From Hyphomicrobiales bacterium (lineage in GTDB: Bacteria; Pseudomonadota; Alphaproteobacteria; Rhizobiales; Beijerinckiaceae), in contig JAPLOU010000028.1 of NCBI GenBank assembly GCA_026400535.1, positions 1-64,000 of the forward strand: 64,000 bases of DNA. Reading direction: 5' to 3'. The first letter of the stretch is position 1; the number at the start of each line of letters is the position of its first letter. The notes below the pieces were generated by a model. That model searched no databases and was not told the DNA's origin. It saw only the letters and a list, made by a program, of their open reading frames with translations. The translations under genes were made by a program, and so were the position numbers. Below, one piece after another: positions 17,028-27,478 of the stretch.

Positions 17028-18488
17028 TCAATGAGCGTTGCTGAACGCCTTCCGGCTCAGCACCGTGCGCAGCAGGATCGCGACATCAAGCCAGAGGTTC
17101 CAGTTGTCGATGTACCACAGGTCATAGGTGACGCGGTTGGCCATCTTGTCGTCGGTGTCGGTCTCGCCGCGCAGCCCATGCACCTGGGCCCAGCCTGTGA
17201 TGCCGGGTTTGACGTTGTGGCGGCGGGCATACAGGCTGATCTTCCCCCCGTACTCGCGGTCATGGGCGACGGCATGGGGGCGTGGGCCGACCAGCGACAT
17301 CTGGCCCCGAAGCACGTTGATGAGCTGCGGCAGCTCGTCGATGTTGTAGCGCCTGAGCCACGCGCCGAAACGCGTGATGCGCGGATCGTTGCGCGTTGCC
17401 TGCCGGATCACGTCGCCATCCTCCAGCGTGCTCATGGTGCGGAACTTGAAGATCCGGAACTCCTCCTGATTGAAGCCGGAACGGCGCTGCATGAAGAAGA
17501 CGGGGCCCTTGCTGTCGTACTTGATCGCAATCGCCACGAGCGCGAAGACCGGCAGCAGCAGCACCAGCAGCGTCGCTGCGCCAAGAAGGTCAAACAGGCG
17601 CTTGATGACACGGTCCGGCGCGCTCAGCGGAGGGGGGGTGACTTCCAGGCTGGCGATCGCGCCGATGCGGATGATGCGCGGATTGTTGAACCGGTCCAGC
17701 ACCTGTTCGGGCGCAAGGCTGATCGACACGGGCAGGTTCATGAAGGCGTCGATGCACCGTTCGATGATGTCGCGCTCGGACCACGGCACCGCAAGGTAGA
17801 TTCCGTCGGGGCGGGACCGGCGCGCGTTGTGGACCGCCTGCGTCAGATCCTCCGCCAGCAGGGCCTCGCGCTCGGGCCCGGTCATGTCCGTCCTCGGCTG
17901 CCTCAGGATGACCATGTCCTGGATCATCAGCCCCGTGTTCCAGGGCTGGTGACGGGCCATGAAGGAGGTCATTTCGGCCTCGCGTCCGAGCAGCAGGACC
18001 CGCTGGGCCGCAAGGCGCCCGGTCTTGCTGGCGATCGAAACGATCTTCACCACCCACCATCGGGCCAGCGCGATCAGCGGAATCCCGGCAAGATAGGTCA
18101 GGATGATGACCCCGCGCGAATAATTGTCGCCGACTTTCGCCAGAAAGACGATGGCGATGAAAGCGACCATCGTGACATTCCAGACATTGAACGCCTCGAT
18201 CATCTGGCCCTTGCTCGTGAGATGGCGGGTCAGTCGGTAGCGTCGCTGCAGCATGTTGGTGAAGCAGAAGATGCTTGCGATGAAGACGGCAAGCTCGACG
18301 GTCAGGGGGAAACTGCCAAGGTTCTGGTAGACGGCCAGGTGGTAGCCGATGCTGGCCGTCCAGACGATGCCAAGCACGGCAATGACATCGACCAGCGCCG
18401 TCGCCACGCTCACCAGGTGACGCCAGTTGGCCACGTCCCGCTCGCCGGCCACTGGGAGGACCGGCTGCAGATTCTGAACTGTCTTCAT
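17028..18488 (-). CDS. Undecaprenyl-phosphate sugar phosphotransferase (WcaJ/ExoY family)
   Basis: Initiates exopolysaccharide repeat-unit assembly by moving a sugar-1-phosphate to the lipid carrier at the inner membrane. From the ATG at 18488 it is 486 residues with four N-terminal membrane helices, a CoA-binding-like central region (AAQRVLLLGREAEM), a fifth helix (LLGAATLLVLLLPVFALVA) and the catalytic bacterial sugar transferase domain: PVFFMQRRSGFNQEEFRIFKFRTM, RRYNIDELPQLINVLRGQMSLVGPRPH and VKPGITGWAQVHG. A TTG/ATG extension to 18581 is not family-like. It is divergent from the Wzc-like gene, a typical EPS pair. The sugar is probably glucose or galactose, undetermined. Confidence 0.93.
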   Translation of the reverse strand: MKTVQNLQPVLPVAGERDVANWRHLVSVATALVDVIAVLGIVWTASIGYHLAVYQNLGSFPLTVELAVFIASIFCFTNMLQRRYRLTRHLTSKGQMIEAFNVWNVTMVAFIAIVFLAKVGDNYSRGVIILTYLAGIPLIALARWWVVKIVSIASKTGRLAAQRVLLLGREAEMTSFMARHQPWNTGLMIQDMVILRQPRTDMTGPEREALLAEDLTQAVHNARRSRPDGIYLAVPWSERDIIERCIDAFMNLPVSISLAPEQVLDRFNNPRIIRIGAIASLEVTPPPLSAPDRVIKRLFDLLGAATLLVLLLPVFALVAIAIKYDSKGPVFFMQRRSGFNQEEFRIFKFRTMSTLEDGDVIRQATRNDPRITRFGAWLRRYNIDELPQLINVLRGQMSLVGPRPHAVAHDREYGGKISLYARRHNVKPGITGWAQVHGLRGETDTDDKMANRVTYDLWYIDNWNLWLDVAILLRTVLSRKAFSNAH

Positions 18489-18897
18489 ACGCAATCCCGG
18501 AACCGCCGAAAGCGGTCCACGCCACACATGTCTGTCCTTCGCCGGCACAGGCCCCGATCGGGATGGCCGGACTGCCGACACGGTTGCAGCCTTCGTGCCG
18601 TGTCAAAACGGGACAGTGGCCTGGAGCGTGGCGGGTGGCGGCGAGGCGGGTTGTCAAGAGATGCTCAAGGGGACATCCGGCCAAGGGCCCATGGTGTTGG
18701 GCAGGTGTCAGGCGAATCGACGTTGTGCCCGCGCCGGCGCTGTTCGTGCCAGCCATGGCCGCGCGGACAGCTGCGCGACCCTATCGGTCGGCAAGCCGGC
18801 CACAGCCCGCGCTGGTGTCGAGGCCGTCAATGAACTAAGATTCCAGCCAATCCACTGAGTGGGAGCTGATCAAGGTCTGAACTTGGAACGGTTTGGC
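18489..18897. other. Divergent intergenic region of the exopolysaccharide pair
   Basis: About 410 bp between the starts of the sugar transferase and the Wzc-like protein. It must hold both promoters. Open frames in it are out-of-frame or lack starts with ribosome sites. No convincing -35/-10 pair, operator palindrome or terminator could be picked out by eye. Confidence 0.4.
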
Positions 18898-21267
18898 ATG
18901 TTTGCGATCGATACTCAGGCTGAAGATCCAGGGCGGGCGGGCAGTGGGCGCGAACGCCGGTCTGCGGGGGCTGGCGCAGGCAATCCCCTGGGGGCGCTGC
19001 CCGGCTTTGGGCGCCGCCACCGGTGGCTGGTCGCACTGACGGGGTTGCTCGGCCTGCTGCTCGGTGCGGCGCTCGGCTTGCTGACGCCGGACCGCTATTC
19101 TGCGACCTCGCAACTCCTGATCGATCCGCGCGACCTGAGGGTTCTGCAGAACGAGGTCTCACCACATAACACCAGCAGTGACACCGCTGTGACCTATCTT
19201 GAGAGCCAGCTCCGGGTGATTGGATCCGATGGCGTCCGCCGCAAGGTGATCGAACGGGCAGGGCTGGCAGGAGATCCGGATTTCGGGGGGGCTGGCAGCA
19301 GGCTCGGCGCGCTCCTCGGGTTGCCGTCGCAGGGCGCGCGTGAGCAGCGCGACCCGGTGCTGCTGGCGCTTGCGGCCATGGACACTCTCGTGCACGTCCG
19401 CCGTTCGGAACGGACGTTCGTCATCGACATCACGGCGGTGACCGGCGATGGCGACAAATCCGCCCGGATCGCCAATGCCATGGCCGAGGTCTATCTCGAA
19501 GACCAGGCCGCCGTCCGCTCCGGAGCGGCGCAGCGGGCCTCCAAGTTGGTCGGGGCGCGGCTGAACGAGCTGCGCGAAAGCGTGCGGCAGGCCGAGGACA
19601 AGGTCGAGCGTTACCGCGCCGCCAACAATCTGGTGGGCAGCAGCGGAAAACCTGTCTCCGAGGAGACCCTCGCCGTCAGCAACACGCAACTGGCCCAGGC
19701 GCGTGCCCGGACCACCGACGCCCAGGCGAGGTTTGATCAGGTCCGGTCGGTGCGGCCGAGCAGCATCGAGGCGGGAGGAACGCCTGAAGCGCTCCAGTCC
19801 GCAACAATCGCGACCTTGCGCGGGGTGCTGGCCTCGGCCCTGACGCGCGAGGCGGACGCCCTTTTGCTGTACGGTGCGCAGCATCCGCTGCTGGTGTCCG
19901 CGCAAGCGCAAGTCCGCGACGCGCGCCGGCAGATCGCCGAGGAACTGGCGCGCACCGTACAGGCGGCGCGCACCGAACTCGACCGTGCCCGCGCCTCCGA
20001 AGCCGCGGTTGCCGCGCAGGTCGAGCGGCTCAAGCGTGAGACGCAGACCACAGGCGCCGCCGTGGTGCAGCTCAGGGAACTCGAGCGCGAGGCCGATGCG
20101 CACCGGCAGGTGTATCAGGCGTTCGTGCTGCGGGCCCGCGAGACCAGCGAGCAGACCCCGGTGGACAGCACCACTGCGCGCCTCATCACCAGTGCAACCG
20201 CGCCGCTCGAGAAGACCGGGCCGAACCGCAAATTCCTTGCGATCGCGGGGTTGATCCTGGGGCTCGGCCTCGGCGTCGCGCTCGCCATCCTGCGCGACAG
20301 GATGGGGAACCAGCGGCCCGCTGCGGTCGTACAGCCGGTTGCCGCGCCGGCCGCGTCAACCCGCGCTCCAGAGCCGCGGCGCGGCTTCTTCACCAGGGCT
20401 GCCGTGACCGCTGCCGTGTCCGACCAGGGCGACGGTGCTGCGGTACGCCCGACCGCTGCAAGGCCCGTGGCGCGTGGTGACCGCTCGGCCAAGCCGATGC
20501 AGGGGCGCTGGCGCGGTGCAGCGATACAGACATCGTCGACGCCGGCCGAGCCTGGCCCGCTCACGGTGATCCTGCCGTCCCCGCAGTCGGGGACGTGGCG
20601 CAAGGCAGCGCAGGTGGCGACCTCGGCTTTTCACGGCACCGGCTTTGCAACGGACACATGGGATGATCCCAGGTCGCCGCTCGGAGCTGCTGTGCTTGCC
20701 GTGCGCGACCGCCTCATCCTGTCCGAAGTGCCGGGACAAAACCGCAAGGTGGTCGTCCTGGGGCTCGGACCGGGCGCCGGGACCTCGCTGGTCGCGCTCA
20801 ACCTGGCCCTTGCCAGCGCGCGGGAGAAAGCAACCCCGCTGCTGATCGATCTGGCGAACGGTGCGGCCTCGCTCAGCGCCAGCTTTGCGGCGGACGCCGT
20901 GCTTGGCGCGGAGGATGTGATCAGCGGCGCAGCGGGCCTCATCCGCGCCGCGCTGCAAGACGACGAGACCGGCGTCTTCTTCCTGCCGCGTCCGGCGGAT
21001 GCGGCGCGGAAGCCGGCGCCATGCCCGGCGCGGCTGGGCAGCGGCCTGCTCGACCAGACCCGCCGCTTCGACACCGTCATCATCGATGGCGGCTCGGTCA
21101 TCGACGGGGCGTTGCCCTACATCATGGCGGAACTTGCGGACGACATCGTGCTGGTGGCGTCGAGCCAGGTTGACGAGCAGGCCCGTTTGCGGCTGATGCG
21201 ACGGGCGCTTGGACCCGATGCCGAGAAGGTCCGGGTGGTGGTTGCCAACCAGGCGGCGGCAGCGTGA
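18898..21267 (+). CDS. Wzc/ExoP-like polysaccharide co-polymerase with degenerate kinase domain
   Basis: Inner-membrane protein expected to control chain length and export of the exopolysaccharide. From the ATG at 18898 it is 789 residues: helix about 42-64, Wzz domain (YSATSQLLIDPRDLR), a long periplasmic coiled coil (about 180-420), second helix near 444-465, an alanine/arginine-rich linker, and a C-terminal P-loop-like domain. Where BY-kinases have PGxGKST, this one has LGPGAGTSLVALNLA (about 622-636): the Walker A lysine is absent. The following LLIDLANGAAS lacks the second Asp of the usual DxD, and there is no tyrosine-rich tail. So it looks like a structural, non-kinase version. A GTG start at 18859 is possible. 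Confidence 0.85.
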   Translation: MFAIDTQAEDPGRAGSGRERRSAGAGAGNPLGALPGFGRRHRWLVALTGLLGLLLGAALGLLTPDRYSATSQLLIDPRDLRVLQNEVSPHNTSSDTAVTYLESQLRVIGSDGVRRKVIERAGLAGDPDFGGAGSRLGALLGLPSQGAREQRDPVLLALAAMDTLVHVRRSERTFVIDITAVTGDGDKSARIANAMAEVYLEDQAAVRSGAAQRASKLVGARLNELRESVRQAEDKVERYRAANNLVGSSGKPVSEETLAVSNTQLAQARARTTDAQARFDQVRSVRPSSIEAGGTPEALQSATIATLRGVLASALTREADALLLYGAQHPLLVSAQAQVRDARRQIAEELARTVQAARTELDRARASEAAVAAQVERLKRETQTTGAAVVQLRELEREADAHRQVYQAFVLRARETSEQTPVDSTTARLITSATAPLEKTGPNRKFLAIAGLILGLGLGVALAILRDRMGNQRPAAVVQPVAAPAASTRAPEPRRGFFTRAAVTAAVSDQGDGAAVRPTAARPVARGDRSAKPMQGRWRGAAIQTSSTPAEPGPLTVILPSPQSGTWRKAAQVATSAFHGTGFATDTWDDPRSPLGAAVLAVRDRLILSEVPGQNRKVVVLGLGPGAGTSLVALNLALASAREKATPLLIDLANGAASLSASFAADAVLGAEDVISGAAGLIRAALQDDETGVFFLPRPADAARKPAPCPARLGSGLLDQTRRFDTVIIDGGSVIDGALPYIMAELADDIVLVASSQVDEQARLRLMRRALGPDAEKVRVVVANQAAAA

Positions 21268-21886
21268 TCGGGCGACGATCATGATGATCGGAGCGTTGCG
21301 CGCTTCGGCGCTGCTGGCCGGCCTGCCAGCGCAGACCGCTGCGCGGCCGAGCCTGGGGCGTCCTTAACGCTGCTTTGCCGGTCTGGATCTTGACCGGTCC
21401 GGTCTGCGCCGCCGTTACGGCTGATATTGGTGCTGGCCGGCCATCGTGCCACCCAGTCGCCTTCTGAATGACGGGCGCGGCACGCTCATCGTCGTCCTCA
21501 TGGGTTATCCTGGCGTTGGCCGGTTTCCGGACGCGGCCAGGCACAGCGGCGATGACATCGTGAAGCCCGAGCATGCGGGCTCCTGGCGCTGGTCATGATC
21601 CTGCGGCTGATGGTGATCATGGCCTTCACGGTCGGCACCGTGCCGTCACCGACGCTGAAGGAGATTCTGGAGGCAGTCTTGCCCGCTCAGACCTGCACGG
21701 GGAGGACGCAGATCCGGGATTTCGCTTCCGGTCGGCCGGACCACAAGCCGCGCGGGTTGATCAACCGGGTGGGGACCGGTCCGCTGCTGATCGCGCTCCA
21801 TCAAACGCAGGTCGCCATCGGGTGGCTGGGGGCGGAAGCCGGGCTCAAGACCGCGCAACACCGCAAGCCTGGACAGAACTGACCAC
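21268..21886. other. 619-bp stretch without a supported gene
   Basis: Lies between the Wzc-like gene and the SCO1 gene end. The plus strand has a 95-codon frame (21595-21882) with a hydrophobic start (MILRLMVIMAFTVGTV) but no recognisable domain and a plain C-terminal part. Short hydrophobic readings in other frames upstream (for example LPVWILTGPVCAAVTADIG) hint at a decayed membrane-protein gene, perhaps EPS related, but this cannot be shown. A small dyad ccggtc/gaccgg occurs near 21380. Confidence 0.35.
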
Positions 21887-22474
21887 TCAGAGGTAGCGCA
21901 ACAGGTCCTTGGCCGCGTCGGCTGGCGACCGCTCAAGATTGAACGCGCCCACGAACTGGCCGCGCTTGTCCATCAGGTAGATGATGGCGGTGTGGTCCAT
22001 GGTGTAGTCGCCATTCGAGGTGGGCACTTTCTTGTGATAGGCGCGGTAGGCCTTGACCGTGGCGTCGATCTCGCCCTGGCCGCCGGTCAGGCCGATGATG
22101 CGCTCGTCGAAACTGGCGAGGTAGTTCTTGAGCACTTCGGGCGTGTCACGGGCCGGATCAACCGTGATGAACAGGGCGCGGACCTTCGCAGCCTTCGGCC
22201 CGGCCTCCCGCAACATCTGCGAGAGCTCCATGAGCTTGGTTGGGCAGATGTCCGGGCAGTTGGTGAAACCGAAGAAAACCAGCACAGGCGCGCCTTCGAA
22301 GTCCGTGCTGCGCATGCGCTTGCCATCCATGGCTGTCAGCTCGAACGGGCCGCCAACGGAACTGGCGCGCGTCGCCTCGGGCGAGGGCGCAAAGGTCCAC
22401 AGCGCGGCCAGCCCGAGCGCCACCAGGCTGAACAGAAAGGCTGCCGCCGGCAAGATGAGTGCGCGCTTGGACAT
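21887..22474 (-). CDS. SCO1/SenC/PrrC family copper chaperone
   Basis: Membrane-anchored thioredoxin-fold protein that delivers copper to the CuA site of cytochrome c oxidase. The 195-residue protein has an N-terminal anchor (LILPAAAFLFSLVALGLAALW), the copper motif FTNCPDICPT (two Cys in CxxxC form), VDPARDTPEVLKNY, and the conserved His in MDHTAIIYLMD. Cytochrome oxidase genes are not in this window. A small membrane protein gene lies just upstream on the same strand. Confidence 0.93.
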   Translation of the reverse strand: MSKRALILPAAAFLFSLVALGLAALWTFAPSPEATRASSVGGPFELTAMDGKRMRSTDFEGAPVLVFFGFTNCPDICPTKLMELSQMLREAGPKAAKVRALFITVDPARDTPEVLKNYLASFDERIIGLTGGQGEIDATVKAYRAYHKKVPTSNGDYTMDHTAIIYLMDKRGQFVGAFNLERSPADAAKDLLRYL

Positions 22475-22499
22475 CGGAACTCCAGAATCGTGGCTGCGC

Positions 22500-22661
22500 T
22501 CAGAAACAGCGTGCGATCGCGGCGATCAGGCCGTCGGTGAACAGGCGCTCGCCCTCACGGACCCACAGCAGCAGGCCGGCGCCGACAAAGCAGGCCGCAG
22601 TGCCGACCAGAAGCCAGCGGGCGCTCGTGTTCGGGGGTGATCGATCGGCTGTGTCGCTCAT
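22500..22661 (-). CDS. Small single-span membrane protein, 53 residues
   Basis: An ATG at 22661 opens a 53-codon frame ending at TGA 22500-22502. The protein has a polar N-terminus (MSDTADRSPPNTSARW), one hydrophobic helix (LLVGTAACFVGAGLLLWV, residues 17-34) and a charged tail LFTDGLIAAIARCF. It lies 25 bp upstream of the SCO1 start on the same strand, so the two are probably co-transcribed. I do not recognise the family. A role near copper/oxidase assembly is only suggested by position. Confidence 0.5.
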   Translation of the reverse strand: MSDTADRSPPNTSARWLLVGTAACFVGAGLLLWVREGERLFTDGLIAAIARCF

Positions 22662-22871
22662 GTCCGTTCTCTAGCGGAGATGGGACATGCTTCCAAGGGC
22701 AGCGATGTCGCGCACCCGAAGCATGCAAAAGCCGCGTGCCCACGTCCGGTGGCATCGCCGACCTTGATCTGGTGATATCGATCAGGGACCAGACGCATGC
22801 CTCGGATCGGGATGGCTGCCACACGGGCGGCCACGGCACTGGACCAAGGTGCTCAGGGTATGAAGCCGTCC

Positions 22872-24083
22872 CTATTCCCGTCGCGCCGCGAAATGGGTGT
22901 CGATATCGCTGGGCGTGATCGGGGCTGCGCCTGCGGCCAGCAGCTTGCGTCCGCGCATGTGATCGGCCGGGCGGTTGATGCTGTCGATGGCGACCAGACG
23001 GCCCGCCCTGAAATAAAACACCGAGAACCGGCTTTCGGCACGGTTGCCGCGCGCCTCGACATGATCATGGCCATGGGACAGGCCGACCATCTGGAGCTTG
23101 AGATCATACTGGTCGGACCAGAACCAGGGCACGGCCTGATAGCGCGCCGCATCACCGATGATGCCGGCGGCCACGATCCTGGCCTGATCGACCGCGTTCT
23201 GGACCGATTCCAGCCGGATCATGCCGCTGCCATGTGGATTCGGGAATGATGCGCAATCGCCCAAGGCGAAGATATGCGGGTCGGAGGTGCGTTGAGCGGC
23301 ATCGACAACGATGCCGTTGGCGATGCCGAGGCCAGCGGCTTCGGCCAGTTGCGTGCGCGGGCTGACACCAATGCCGGCCAGGACGATATCGCAGGCCAGC
23401 TCCGCCCCTCTTGTGGTGTGAACGCCACTGACCGCGCCGTTCCGCCCGGCAATCGCCGCGATGCCGTCGCCGAGACGCAGATCGACGCCGTGATCCCGGT
23501 GAACTCCGGCAAAGAAGGCCGAGACATCCGATCCAACGGCACGCGCCATCAGGCGATCCTGCATTTCGAGCACCGTGACCTGCTTGCCCAGCTTGCGCGC
23601 GCTTGCGGCCACCTCGAGCCCAATGAAACCACCGCCCACCACAACGAGCCGCCCGGCGGCTTCGAGGCGCAGCTTCAGCGCCTCCGAGTCGGCGCGGCTG
23701 CGCAGCACCATCACGCCGTCCAGATCTGCGCCCGGGCAGCCAAGCGGGCGGGCGGAGGCGCCGGTGGCAAGCACGAGATGATCATAGCCAAAGCGCTGGC
23801 CCGCCGCGGTGGTGACCGATTTAGCGGCGTGGTCGATCGCGGTGACCTCTGCGCCCTGATGCAGTGCAATGGCCTGCTCGCTGTAGAAGGACGGGCCGCG
23901 CATCAGCAGCGCGTCGGTTCCCTTCTCGCCGGTCAGGTAGGCCTTGGACAGCGGTGGGCGGTGATAGGGCAGCGCCTGCTCCGCGCCCAGCAGCGTGACC
24001 GGTCCGCTGTATCCGGCCGCGCGCAGCTCCACCGCGGTCTGCACACCGGCCTGGCCTGCGCCGATGATGACCGTTCCGCTCAC
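22872..24083 (-). CDS. FAD-dependent ferredoxin/rubredoxin-reductase-like oxidoreductase
   Basis: NAD(P)H-dependent flavoprotein of the putidaredoxin/rhodocoxin reductase type. Starting at GTG 24083 it is 403 residues: FAD loop VIIGAGQAGVQTAVELRAAGY at the start, YHRPPLSKAYLTG, ATGASARPL, NAD loop VVVGGGFIGLEVAA, IFALGDCASFPNP, and the reductase C-terminal domain (PWFWSDQYDLKLQMVGLS). The GTG lies 2 bp after the guaC stop, so it is coupled to guaC. No ferredoxin or P450 is adjacent, so its electron acceptor is unknown. Longer in-frame readings into guaC are out-of-frame guaC sequence. Confidence 0.9.
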   Translation of the reverse strand: MSGTVIIGAGQAGVQTAVELRAAGYSGPVTLLGAEQALPYHRPPLSKAYLTGEKGTDALLMRGPSFYSEQAIALHQGAEVTAIDHAAKSVTTAAGQRFGYDHLVLATGASARPLGCPGADLDGVMVLRSRADSEALKLRLEAAGRLVVVGGGFIGLEVAASARKLGKQVTVLEMQDRLMARAVGSDVSAFFAGVHRDHGVDLRLGDGIAAIAGRNGAVSGVHTTRGAELACDIVLAGIGVSPRTQLAEAAGLGIANGIVVDAAQRTSDPHIFALGDCASFPNPHGSGMIRLESVQNAVDQARIVAAGIIGDAARYQAVPWFWSDQYDLKLQMVGLSHGHDHVEARGNRAESRFSVFYFRAGRLVAIDSINRPADHMRGRKLLAAGAAPITPSDIDTHFAARRE

Positions 24084-24085
24084 GC

Positions 24086-25132
24086 CTAGCTGTTCCCGTA
24101 AACGGTGTTGAGCTGGCTGCCGACCATGATGAAGGTGGTGCGCTTGGGCACCTCCTTGAGCTTGACGGCGCCGATATAGGTCATCATCGAGCGCACGCCG
24201 CCCATGATCTCCTGCATCGTGCCGTCGACCGGGCCGCGATAGGGCACCTCGACCGTCTTGCCCTCCGAGGCGCGGTACTTGGCGACGCCGCCGGCATATT
24301 TCTTCATCGCCGTGTCCGATGACATGCCGTAGAACTGCATGCGGACCGGGATCTTCTGGCCGTTTTTCTCGTCGTAGATGATCTCGCCCTCGCATTCGTC
24401 ATGGCCGGAGAGCATCCCCCCCATCATCACGAAATCGGCGCCCCCGCCATAGGCCTTCGCGACATCGCCGGGAACCGTCAGACCGCCATCGCCGCAGACC
24501 TGCCCCTTGAGGCCGTGGGCGGCGTCGGAGCACTCGATGATGGCGGAAAGCTGGGGATAGCCAACGCCCGTCATCTTGCGGGTTGTGCAGACCGAGCCCG
24601 GGCCAATGCCCACCTTGACGATGTCGGCACCGGCCAGCAGCAGCGCCTCGGTCATGTCGCCCGTGACGACATTGCCGGCCATGATCACCGCCTCCGGGTT
24701 CTCGTGCCGGGTGCGGTGGATGGTCCTGAGGAAGGCCTCGGTGTAGCCGTTGGCCACATCGATGCAGATCTTGCCGAGCGGCACTCTCGCCTTCACCGCC
24801 TTGAACTTGTCGTGGTCGGCCTCGGCAATGCCCAGCGTGTAGAAGCTGTTCGATGCATCCTCCGTGGCGAAGAAGGCGGCCAGTGTCTCGACCGGATAGT
24901 GCTTGTGCAGCGCGGCCATGGCGCCGAAGCGCTTGAGCGCGCGCGCCATCGGAATCGTGCCGGTCACATCCATGTTGGCTGCGATGAGGGGAAAACCTGT
25001 CCAGTCCGTTCCGGTGTGGAGAAAGCGGAAGGTTCTGTTGACGTCAACGTCGCTGCGGCTGCCCAGCGTCGAACGCTTGGGACGGATCAGCACGTCCTTG
25101 AAGTCGAGTTTCGGATCGTTCTCGATGCGCAT
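24086..25132 (-). CDS. guaC: GMP reductase
   Basis: Reduces GMP to IMP with NADPH, a purine salvage step. The 348-residue protein starts [21 protein letters not shown] and has the IMPDH/GMPR barrel motif [20 protein letters not shown] with the catalytic Cys, [28 protein letters not shown], and [18 protein letters not shown]. There is no CBS domain, which separates it from IMP dehydrogenase. Length equals the E. coli enzyme. A flavoprotein reductase follows 2 bp downstream, and a terminator lies just upstream. Confidence 0.97.
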   Translation of the reverse strand: MRIENDPKLDFKDVLIRPKRSTLGSRSDVDVNRTFRFLHTGTDWTGFPLIAANMDVTGTIPMARALKRFGAMAALHKHYPVETLAAFFATEDASNSFYTLGIAEADHDKFKAVKARVPLGKICIDVANGYTEAFLRTIHRTRHENPEAVIMAGNVVTGDMTEALLLAGADIVKVGIGPGSVCTTRKMTGVGYPQLSAIIECSDAAHGLKGQVCGDGGLTVPGDVAKAYGGGADFVMMGGMLSGHDECEGEIIYDEKNGQKIPVRMQFYGMSSDTAMKKYAGGVAKYRASEGKTVEVPYRGPVDGTMQEIMGGVRSMMTYIGAVKLKEVPKRTTFIMVGSQLNTVYGNS

Positions 25133-25166
25133 CGGTCAGGCTCGCGGGCTGGATCATCCGGTCATG

Positions 25167-25197
25167 AAAAGGCCCCGCAAGCTGTGGTCGCGGGGCT
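25167..25197 (-). terminator. Intrinsic terminator upstream of guaC
   Basis: Minus strand reads a 7-bp GC stem (gccccgc / gcggggc) with an 11-nt loop, followed by CTTTT. It ends transcription coming from the truncated EamA/SMR-like fragment before guaC begins at 25132. Confidence 0.75.
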
Positions 25198-25231
25198 GGA
25201 CATGGCACGGTTATATCCGGCTTTGGGGTGT

Positions 25232-25375
25232 TCATGAAGCCCCTTTCGCGCAAGCCGGCCTCAGGGTGTCGAGCAGGCCGAGCCCGGTCATGCCCTGCTT
25301 GAGCATGATCTGGGCCGCCGCATTGGTCAGCCCGGTGAACAGGATGAGGGGAAGAAGGCCGATCGATGAGGCGGC
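25232..25375 (-). pseudogene. Truncated EamA/SMR-like transporter N-terminus
   Basis: The minus strand encodes about 40 residues, ASSIGLLPLILFTGLTNAAA then QIMLKQGMTGLGLLDTLRP, and stops at 25232. The LLPLILFTGLTNAAAQIMLKQGM stretch resembles the first helix of EamA/SMR-type transporters, which are normally 100-300 residues long. The remaining helices are absent; the sequence runs straight into a terminator and guaC. The frame is open up to 25453 but residues before the helix look random. It may be a remnant or a very small membrane protein. Confidence 0.45.
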
Positions 25376-25470
25376 TGGCATGGAAGGCCGATGACCGACA
25401 GGCGCGGCAATCGCCTCTTGGGATCGGGCCACAGCGTCAAAGCTTCGGCGCACGCGTGGGTGGGGCGCGG

Positions 25471-26438
25471 CTAGTCCTCGAGATGGCAGGCGGCCAGCCG
25501 GCCATCCTTCAGGGTCCGCAGTGCGGGGCTGTCGACACTGCAGCGCGCCACCGCAAACGGGCAGCGTGTGTGGAAGTGGCAGCCTGGCGGCGGGTTCTGG
25601 GGCGACGGCACATCGCCCTCGATCACCAGTTTTTCGCGCCTGGCGCGCGGATCGGGCAGGGGCGCCGCCGAGATCAGGGCACGCGTGTAGGGGTGCCGCG
25701 GATTGGCGAAGATTGCGTCCCGGTCCGCCACTTCGACAATGCGGCCGAGATACATCACGGCAATCCGGTGGCCGATATGCTCGACGACGCCGAGATCATG
25801 GCTGACGAACAGGTAGGCGAGGCCGAACTCCTCCTGCAGGTCCATCATCAGGTTGAGCACCTGCGCCTGGACCGAAACGTCGAGCGCCGAGACCGGCTCG
25901 TCCGCCACGATCACGCTCGGGTTGAGCGCCAGCGCGCGGGCGATTCCCAATCGCTGCTTCTGGCCGCCGGAGAACTCGAATGGATACTTGTGCATGGCGT
26001 CGCTGCTGAGGCCGACCTTCCTGAGCAGAGCGATGGTGCGGTCGCTGCGTTCCGAAGCCGGAATGTCGCCGAAATTCTCGAGCGGCTCGGACACGACCGC
26101 GCCCGCCGTGAGGCGCGGGTTGAGGGAGGCGGACGGGTCCTGGAACACCATCTGGATGCGCTTGCGCCAGGGCTGCATCTGGGTGCGCGACAGGCCGGTG
26201 ATATCGGTGCCATGCAGCCTGACGGTGCCGGCGGTCGCCGGGATCAGCCCCATCGCAAGCTTGCCGACCGTGGACTTGCCGCAACCCGACTCGCCCACCA
26301 GACACAGCGTCTCGCCGGGACGAATGGCAAATGAGACGCCATCGACCGCCTTGACATGCGCCACAACCCGCCGCAGCACGCCCTTCTCGACGGGGAAGTG
26401 CTTCTTCAGACCGTCGACGTCAAGGACAGGTTCGGCGC

Positions 26439-26442
<4 letters not shown>
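25471..26442 (-). CDS. dppF: Dipeptide/oligopeptide ABC transporter ATP-binding protein (DppF type)
   Basis: One of the two ATPases driving peptide import. From the ATG at 26442 ([21 protein letters not shown]) it is 323 residues: Walker [11 protein letters not shown]-loop MVFQDP, signature [15 protein letters not shown], Walker [15 protein letters not shown], and the C-terminal oligopeptide motif with [15 protein letters not shown]. In the undamaged arrangement its ATG would overlap the dppD stop (ATGA); the 29-bp duplication in dppD removes that stop from the reading frame. It is the last gene of the dpp-type operon. Confidence 0.95.

Positions 26443-27474
<1,032 letters not shown>

Positions 27475-27478
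<4 letters not shown>

Noticed and set aside
17031-18833. 600-codon plus-strand frame opposite the sugar transferase
   Set aside because: Antisense shadow of a gene with clear catalytic motifs.
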